The position numbers and the translations under genes were made by a program. 64,000 nucleotides of DNA, taken from Chitinophaga sp. GTDB taxonomy: Bacteria; Bacteroidota; Bacteroidia; Chitinophagales; Chitinophagaceae. Under the pieces are notes generated by a model. That model did no database searches and was not told the DNA's origin. It saw only the letters and a list, made by a program, of their open reading frames with translations. Positions 60,401 through 64,000 of this stretch are shown piece after piece (position 1 is the first letter of the stretch; the number at the start of each line of letters is the position of its first letter). The DNA lies in the NCBI RefSeq assembly GCF_017745275.1, contig NZ_JAGHZS010000010.1, positions 434,001 through 498,000 on the forward strand, in the 5' to 3' direction.

Positions 60401-60579
60401 ATTTGCAGGGTAAATTTTCCGGCGGTATTGGTCACAGCGCCGGTTTTACCCGCCTGAATAGTAGCACCGATAATGGGTTCCTGGTTGGTTTTATCTACCA
60501 CGGTTCCTGATATTTGTTGGGCCCATGAACTGGCATAAAACAGCAGGAAAGCGAAAGTGATGAGTATCCTTTCTTTCAT
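57412..60579 (-). CDS. SusC-type TonB-dependent receptor without STN domain
   Basis: The ATG at 60577-60579 (MKERILITFAF) opens a signal peptide; the frame extends 10 codons further upstream. The product has 1055 residues: carboxypeptidase-like domain (ISGTVVDKTNQEPIIGATI), LEQLVVVGYGTQ, plug (RPLILVDNVETPD, ISVLKDAASTSIYGARA) and barrel ending SFGLQVTL. Lacking an STN domain, it is not wired to a FecR/sigma circuit. Control probably comes from the divergent DeoR regulator. Confidence 0.92.
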   Translation of the reverse strand: MKERILITFAFLLFYASSWAQQISGTVVDKTNQEPIIGATIQAGKTGAVTNTAGKFTLQIPAGVSSLHVTFIGYKSQTIPLTGSNEYRILLSSDEHSLEQLVVVGYGTQRKANLTGAVTTVDVAKTMQSRPITDPSKALQGIVPGLNITFSNGGLTQAPAINIRGIGSVNGSGRPLILVDNVETPDLTMINPDDIESISVLKDAASTSIYGARAAFGVVLIKTKSGVRNMATRVRYSNNFAWNSPTSLPNFADPVKELTGLYDAGVRAGTTSPELFGMQLLKLRDGIKNWQEKYANNRKGIEMVPGEDFEIDPNGGPTYFYRVWDAKNMLIRKSSPQQIQNISVQGGSEKIAYYMSGGYTNTGGILKMNPDNLKKYNITGSVNASVTKWLDMDLRMMYRNFEYDYPYQYQPYFQYMWRWGAYFPYGTYQGKYFHHTPGYLANANTSTVTDAYTRVNLGATLKLTKDLNVRAEYTIGRDNITRHEVGGKVMAWDFWSAGMPLTNIATASQDVVGYAAGNYKVNTFNLYATYDKQLNADHQLKFIAGINAEDEDTLNFSAYRRNPLDPTKAEIPLASGDQLVGGGHLANAYAGFFGRINYSYKNKWLLELNGRYDGASSFPLADRWAFFPSASVGYRLTEEKFMDPLKKVLSDLKIRASYGTLGNQDMGGKWYIPAMTTNNQVNWMNGGNYASGVNAPRAVAASLTWERVRTLDIGTDISLFNNHIGVTVDWYQRSTDNMLTNRAVPATFGTEAPRENNGALRTRGYEIAIDANYNLTKEWGVYGSVAFWDSKTMFTEWNNPSELLSLNYKGKMLGEIWGFETDRYFTKDDDLTKLPDQSKLSDGNFTFGPGDVKYKDLDGNGVIDGGKVTRSNHGDLKLLGNSLPRYQYSFRLGSTYKGFDIDVLFQGVGKVNYWGLGDITLPLYRAGDIMYEHQLDYWTPTNTNAYYPRPYPGNANGKISGLLSGGNNFYPQSKYLLNLAYLRLKNITLGYTLPANITKQIHLQRLRIYGSAQNIATISNVGVPLDPEITTGEGNILGRTWPFQKTWSFGLQVTL

Positions 60580-60880
60580 GTTGGGACGGTTTGATTTCTG
60601 GTTGAACAAGTAATTATGGTAACAAAAGGTTGAATTACAGTATTTTGCTTGTGTACAAGTTAGATTTGTCGGGTCACATAATTCCTTTCTACTCTAAATA
60701 AGCCGCAATTTTGTTGCAGATATTTGCGTTTTATTGCATGAATATAAAACACAAATGCGATATTTTATGTGAATTTTTGATTAAGCGCGTTTTTGTTATA
60801 ATTTAAACACGCTAAAACACGCATAATCAGATTGGATTACTTTTTTTTAAATTTGTGCCGTTTAAAAACACTCGCCACCA
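60580..60880. promoter_or_regulatory. Divergent control region of SusC/D and DeoR
   Basis: AAACACGC occurs at 60805-60812 and again at 60815-60822, 10 bp apart, with an inverted near-copy GCGTTTTTG at 60787-60795. A TAAATTTG -7 box for the DeoR gene is at 60848-60855. The repeats fit an operator for the adjacent regulator. Confidence 0.5.
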
Positions 60881-61630
60881 ATGTTGAAAGATGAACGCCA
60901 GGCCTTTATCATGAGGCAGATCAACCTCCACAACAAAGTATTGTCAACAGATATCAGCGCGATGTTGAGCATTTCAGAAGACACGGTTCGACGTGACCTG
61001 AAAGAAATGGCGGAAGAAGGAAAGGTGCTGAAAGTACATGGCGGCGCTATCGGCCGCTCCTTTCATTATCCGTTTAATGCGGATAACACCGTATATGCGC
61101 AGTCGGCCAAACAACAGATTGCCCAGAAAGTCATTAAGCTCCTGAAAAATGATATGGTGGTATTAACCGGTGGAGGCACCACTATGATTGAACTGGCAAA
61201 GAGTATCCCCGAAAACCTCCGCGCCACATTTTTTACCATCAGCCCACTGGTGGCACTGGAACTGGTGGAACACCGCAATCTTACCGTTATCAGCATCGGT
61301 GGCCAGCTTTCTCCCAGCTCACATGTACACATGGGCGCAAGTGTGATCAACCAGTTGGCAGATATTAAAGTAGATCTTTGCCTGCTCGGTGCCAACGGCT
61401 TCTCCGTGCAGGATGGTATGACCGATTCCGATTGGGAAGTGGTACAGGTGAAAAGAGCCATGATCCGCGCTGCCAAAAAATTAGGCATCATGAGCATCGC
61501 AGAAAAACTAAACTCTTCTCAGCGGATGAAAGTATGCGACCTTAACCTCATCAACTACCTTATCACAGAACTGGCTCCCGATAATCATTTTCTTTCTCCC
61601 TACCAGCACCTGGACCTGGAATTGCTTTAA
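60881..61630 (+). CDS. DeoR/GlpR family transcriptional regulator
   Basis: The product has 249 residues. An N-terminal DeoR winged helix (LKDERQAFIMRQINLHNKVLSTDISAMLSISEDTVRRDLKEM, VLKVHGGAI) is followed by a sugar-phosphate-binding DeoRC domain (VLTGGGTTMIELAKSIP, GANGFSVQDGMTDSDWEVVQVKRAMI). The family responds to phosphorylated sugars and usually represses a sugar-use operon. The divergent SusC/SusD genes are the obvious target. Confidence 0.92.
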   Translation: MLKDERQAFIMRQINLHNKVLSTDISAMLSISEDTVRRDLKEMAEEGKVLKVHGGAIGRSFHYPFNADNTVYAQSAKQQIAQKVIKLLKNDMVVLTGGGTTMIELAKSIPENLRATFFTISPLVALELVEHRNLTVISIGGQLSPSSHVHMGASVINQLADIKVDLCLLGANGFSVQDGMTDSDWEVVQVKRAMIRAAKKLGIMSIAEKLNSSQRMKVCDLNLINYLITELAPDNHFLSPYQHLDLELL

Positions 61631-61731
61631 TAACCCGGTGGTTGTTACGGTTAGTTCACCTATCCAATGGCGGATGCGGAAGAACATCCCTCACATCGTT
61701 TAACCGTTTCCGTTTGTGATGGGGGATGTCC

Positions 61732-61762
61732 GTTGCAGGATAAAAAAAGTATGCTATTTTTG
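61732..61762 (+). promoter_or_regulatory. Promoter of the lipoprotein gene
   Basis: GTTG at 61732-61735, 19-bp spacer, TATTTTTG at 61755-61762. The ATG is at 61769, so the transcript would be nearly leaderless. Confidence 0.5.
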
Positions 61763-61768
61763 CGCACC

Positions 61769-62422
61769 ATGTTTTACAGAAAAATCTATCTGCCGCTACT
61801 CGCCTGTGCGATGGCCGCTTGCAGCAAATCAGATAAAGAAAAGCCGGCAGATACTGATCCGGCAGACCTGAACAGCATCTCTGTTACTATAACAGGGGAG
61901 GTTAACCAGAAAATCGAGGCCCGGGGCCAGGATGTACAGGTAGCCCTGCTGAATTTTACAAAAACTTCCCTGGAAGGATTTAGTGTGGGAGGTTTGGTGC
62001 CTGACGGCAACGGCAGTTTCAAAATAGAATCCGCCACCGGCCTGATGACATTAGCGTTGCAGGCAGGCAATGAACAAACCGGAACGGCTACCGGTTCGGT
62101 AACCATGAAAAACGGAAATAACCAGGTTGGTTACTCCGCCCAGATGTATTTCCTCTACTACGAAACCGACATTAACAGCAGCAATAGCAAAACCTATCTG
62201 ACGCTTACCGGGGTTAAGGACACGGCTAATTTGCTAAAGTTAACAGGGCAGTTCAGGTACAACGCCGCCTATGGCCCGGATAATCAATCCGATGCCTGTG
62301 TCATGGATGGCATCAACCACAGCGGCCGTATGCCCATGTATAACCCGGATATCTGTGGCGCTAAAAAAGTAAAAGTAGCGGGTAACTTCACCATCTATCT
62401 CGACAAAGTGATGCAGCACTAA
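61769..62422 (+). CDS. Hypothetical lipoprotein
   Basis: The ATG at 61769 gives a lipoprotein signal (MFYRKIYLPLLACAMAAC, Cys18); the longer frame starts inside the promoter. The product has 217 residues; the mature part is beta-rich with ISVTITGEVNQKIEARG, TLALQAGNEQTGTATGSVTM and VKVAGNFTIYLDKV. No family is recognised. It lies alone between the DeoR regulator and an ECF sigma gene. Confidence 0.6.
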   Translation: MFYRKIYLPLLACAMAACSKSDKEKPADTDPADLNSISVTITGEVNQKIEARGQDVQVALLNFTKTSLEGFSVGGLVPDGNGSFKIESATGLMTLALQAGNEQTGTATGSVTMKNGNNQVGYSAQMYFLYYETDINSSNSKTYLTLTGVKDTANLLKLTGQFRYNAAYGPDNQSDACVMDGINHSGRMPMYNPDICGAKKVKVAGNFTIYLDKVMQH

Positions 62423-62448
62423 CAAACCGCTTTTTCAATTTACCTGGC

Positions 62449-62489
62449 AGGGCTGATCAATACCATTACCACCGGCGTTGATCAGCCCT
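62449..62489. terminator. Terminator-like hairpin after the lipoprotein gene
   Basis: AGGGCTGATCAA and TTGATCAGCCCT are perfect 12-bp arms with a 17-nt loop; no clear T-run follows. Confidence 0.6.
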
Positions 62490-62558
62490 AAACGTAAAAA
62501 AGATACCTGCACATTTACGCCATCCCGGCCAAAGCCTATACACGAGAGTTTTCCATCC

Positions 62559-62589
62559 TTTGATTATCCTGAAGTAAATTTTATCTTTG
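62559..62589 (+). promoter_or_regulatory. Consensus promoter of the second ECF sigma gene
   Basis: TTTG (62559-62562), exactly 19 bp, TATCTTTG (62582-62589). It excludes the TTG at 62587 as a start codon because that triplet is part of the -7 box. Confidence 0.75.
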
Positions 62590-62622
62590 AAAGGTATCTG
62601 TAGGCTAAAAGTTGTATGCGTA

Positions 62623-63207
62623 TTGCAAAATAGTGAATTACATAGCGGGAAAGAATTGATTTTGAGTATAGGAGATGGTGATGTAGCGGCATTCGACCAA
62701 CTTTTTATAGAGATGTATCCCGCGCTTTGTCTGCTCTCAAACAGGATTGTAAGCGACGAGGCAATGGCAAAAGATATTGTTTCCGAGATTTTTCTGCAGT
62801 TATGGAAAACCAGGACATCCCTGCCGGAAGTAAAGAATATTGAAGCTTACCTGTACGTAGCCACGCGTAATCGCTCTTTAAACTACCTGAAAAAACAAAA
62901 GCGCGAGGAGAAGAAAGCCCAACAGGCTTACGAAGAGCAGCTGGAAGAAAAAACGTATGAGGATATTTTGCAGCATGTGTTTAATGCCGAAACCATTCGC
63001 GTGTTACACGCGGCCATATTAACCCTGCCCCCTGAATGCACCAAAGTGGTGCAATTAAATATCGAAGGATTTTCTACCAACGAAATCGCGCAGCAACTGG
63101 GCATTTCTCCCTCGGCGGTCAGCCACCAGAAAGCCAGGGCTATCCGGTTATTACGGGAAAAAATTGCGCCTGGCATGGCGCTTATCAGCCTGTTACTCGC
63201 TGATTAA
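62623..63207 (+). CDS. ECF RNA polymerase sigma-70 factor (second)
   Basis: The TTG at 62623 (reading QNSELHSGKELILSIGDGD after the start) is chosen because there is no in-frame ATG before the conserved part and the upstream TTG lies in the promoter. The product has 194 residues with region 2 (FDQLFIEMYPALCLLSNRIV, VSEIFLQLWKTR) and region 4 (LPPECTKVVQLNIEGFSTNEIAQQLGISPSAVSHQK). The FecR gene follows 89 bp later. It should control a nutrient-uptake locus beyond the window. Confidence 0.88.
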   Translation: MQNSELHSGKELILSIGDGDVAAFDQLFIEMYPALCLLSNRIVSDEAMAKDIVSEIFLQLWKTRTSLPEVKNIEAYLYVATRNRSLNYLKKQKREEKKAQQAYEEQLEEKTYEDILQHVFNAETIRVLHAAILTLPPECTKVVQLNIEGFSTNEIAQQLGISPSAVSHQKARAIRLLREKIAPGMALISLLLAD

Positions 63208-63296
63208 CTCATCTCTCAAAAAAAATTAAAAAAAAGTTACCGGGGAAGTCAAATCCGGTACACGGCTGTTGTCTTATAGTAAATAGCGATTGTTTC

Positions 63297-64000
63297 ATGA
63301 TGAATGATGCCGATATCCCGGAGGATGATTTATCTGCGCTGCTGCGGGCTGCGAAGCTAACGGCCTACGAAAAGCTGGACCAGTTAACGGAGGCAGAACG
63401 GGTGGAATTAACCACCTGGCTGCGGCAAAAGTCGCAGCACGAAGAATGGCGAACCTGGCTGAATGAAGGTGGTGGCCTTTCCCAGCTGAATGAGGAATAT
63501 GCTGCCTTCAAAGCCGCTGCCACAGGAGAACTGGAAGCATTCCACCGGCAACATTTGCAGGAGCCGGAAATAGCGGAACCTATTTCCCGTATCCATTTCC
63601 TGCGCCGTTCCTGGACCCGTTATGCAGCAGCGGTATTGTTGCTGGCCGCAGGCGCCTGGTTCTTTTGGCCGGCAAAAAATAAGGTGCAGCGTCTACCTGC
63701 ATCCACTGTCGTGCAACAAATTATGCCAGGACAGGAGGGGGCTATTCTTACATTGGCAGATGGCTCAAAGATCCTGCTGGACTCCGTAGGAAACGGCATT
63801 GTAGCCCAACAGGGCGGGGCGGTATTGTCAGTGAAGAATGGTGAACTTGAATACACCACTGCCGGGAAATCTTCCGGCGAAGAAACGTTTAATACGCTGG
63901 TGACACCCAAGGGAAGGCAATTTAAAATTCAGTTGCCGGATGGTACTATGGCGTGGTTAAATGCTGCCAGCTCCATTCGGTTTCCCACACAGTTTACGAA
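63297..64000 (+). CDS. FecR-family anti-sigma factor (partial)
   Basis: The ATG at 63297, with a second in-frame ATG directly after, opens a frame that runs off the window; 234 codons are visible. The order is a cytoplasmic helical N-terminus (LSALLRAAKLTAYEKLDQLTEAERVEL), a membrane segment (YAAAVLLLAAGAWFFWP) and a FecR domain (LVTPKGRQFKIQLPDGTMAWLNAASSIRFPTQF). It pairs with the preceding sigma factor. The DUF4974 part should lie outside the window. Confidence 0.9.
   Translation, partial: MMNDADIPEDDLSALLRAAKLTAYEKLDQLTEAERVELTTWLRQKSQHEEWRTWLNEGGGLSQLNEEYAAFKAAATGELEAFHRQHLQEPEIAEPISRIHFLRRSWTRYAAAVLLLAAGAWFFWPAKNKVQRLPASTVVQQIMPGQEGAILTLADGSKILLDSVGNGIVAQQGGAVLSVKNGELEYTTAGKSSGEETFNTLVTPKGRQFKIQLPDGTMAWLNAASSIRFPTQFT

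Noticed and set aside
62587..62622. TTG at 62587 as start of the second ECF sigma gene
   Set aside because: The triplet is part of the TATCTTTG -7 box, upstream of the predicted transcription start.

Overview
The window looks like a chromosome segment of a member of the Bacteroidota, most like Chitinophaga or a close relative. The reasons are two SusC/SusD pairs, ECF sigma/FecR pairs, a gliding-type C-terminal sorting domain, DUF1735, DUF4974 and DUF5703-type domains, and promoters of the form TTTG-N19-TAnnTTTG with A-rich leaders instead of Shine-Dalgarno sites. Everything below was read by eye; no database search was run.

Region 1 (1-16.9 kb) is mostly housekeeping and metabolism: a gluconate dehydrogenase subunit 3 fragment, a secreted repeat protein, DinB, an M20 peptidase, a receiver-Crp regulator whose receiver pocket has lost its phosphorylation residues, aspartate ammonia-lyase, a DRB0094-type RNA ligase, glycosyltransferase, DJ-1/PfpI and luciferase-like enzymes, a KAS III, a large lectin/PKD surface protein, RluF and a phosphopantetheinyl transferase. 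A long palindromic element sits at 10.65 kb.

Region 2 (17.0-29.5 kb) is an AT-rich mobilisable island in the 3' end of tRNA-Lys(TTT). It is bounded by a perfect 15-bp repeat (17056-17070 and 29482-29496), with a tyrosine recombinase at the right end and MobC plus a relaxase inside, but no transfer apparatus. Its cargo is an anti-phage CBASS operon read leftwards: DUF2188 protein, CapV-like patatin phospholipase, DncV-like nucleotide cyclase, and a stand-alone ubiquitin-E2-like protein fused to a SEC-C zinc motif. Divergent to it is an XRE repressor plus ImmA/IrrE metallopeptidase pair (CapH/CapP-like), with an operator array between them. Two YegP-type proteins flank this module, and a PIN-domain protein sits at the left end. 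Non-coding DNA in the island is unusual: a 34-bp-period array of diverged hairpins before mobC, and a dense cluster of hairpins at 26.4-26.7 kb whose G-T pairs suggest a + strand RNA.

Region 3 (29.5-34.6 kb) looks like older layers of insertion at the same tRNA. It holds a DUF5703/GH95-like glycosidase, transposon scraps, a second copy of the island's left end (32752), a possible third (34542), DoxX, SRPBCC and a truncated oxidoreductase. A further end copy lies inside the island at 18645, so the island itself appears composite.

Region 4 (34.7-48.0 kb) is a polysaccharide utilisation locus read leftwards: ECF sigma, FecR anti-sigma, SusC with STN domain, SusD, DUF1735/discoidin lipoprotein, GH29 fucosidase and a ricin-lectin GH2 galactosidase. 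It probably serves a fucosylated galactoside. Region 5 (48.5-55.7 kb) has surface-glycan glycosyltransferases, two gene remnants, a lipocalin-like protein, an SDR and an AraC regulator. Region 6 (55.7-64 kb) has a second SusC/SusD pair divergent from a DeoR regulator, a lipoprotein, and the start of another ECF sigma/FecR module that runs off the window.
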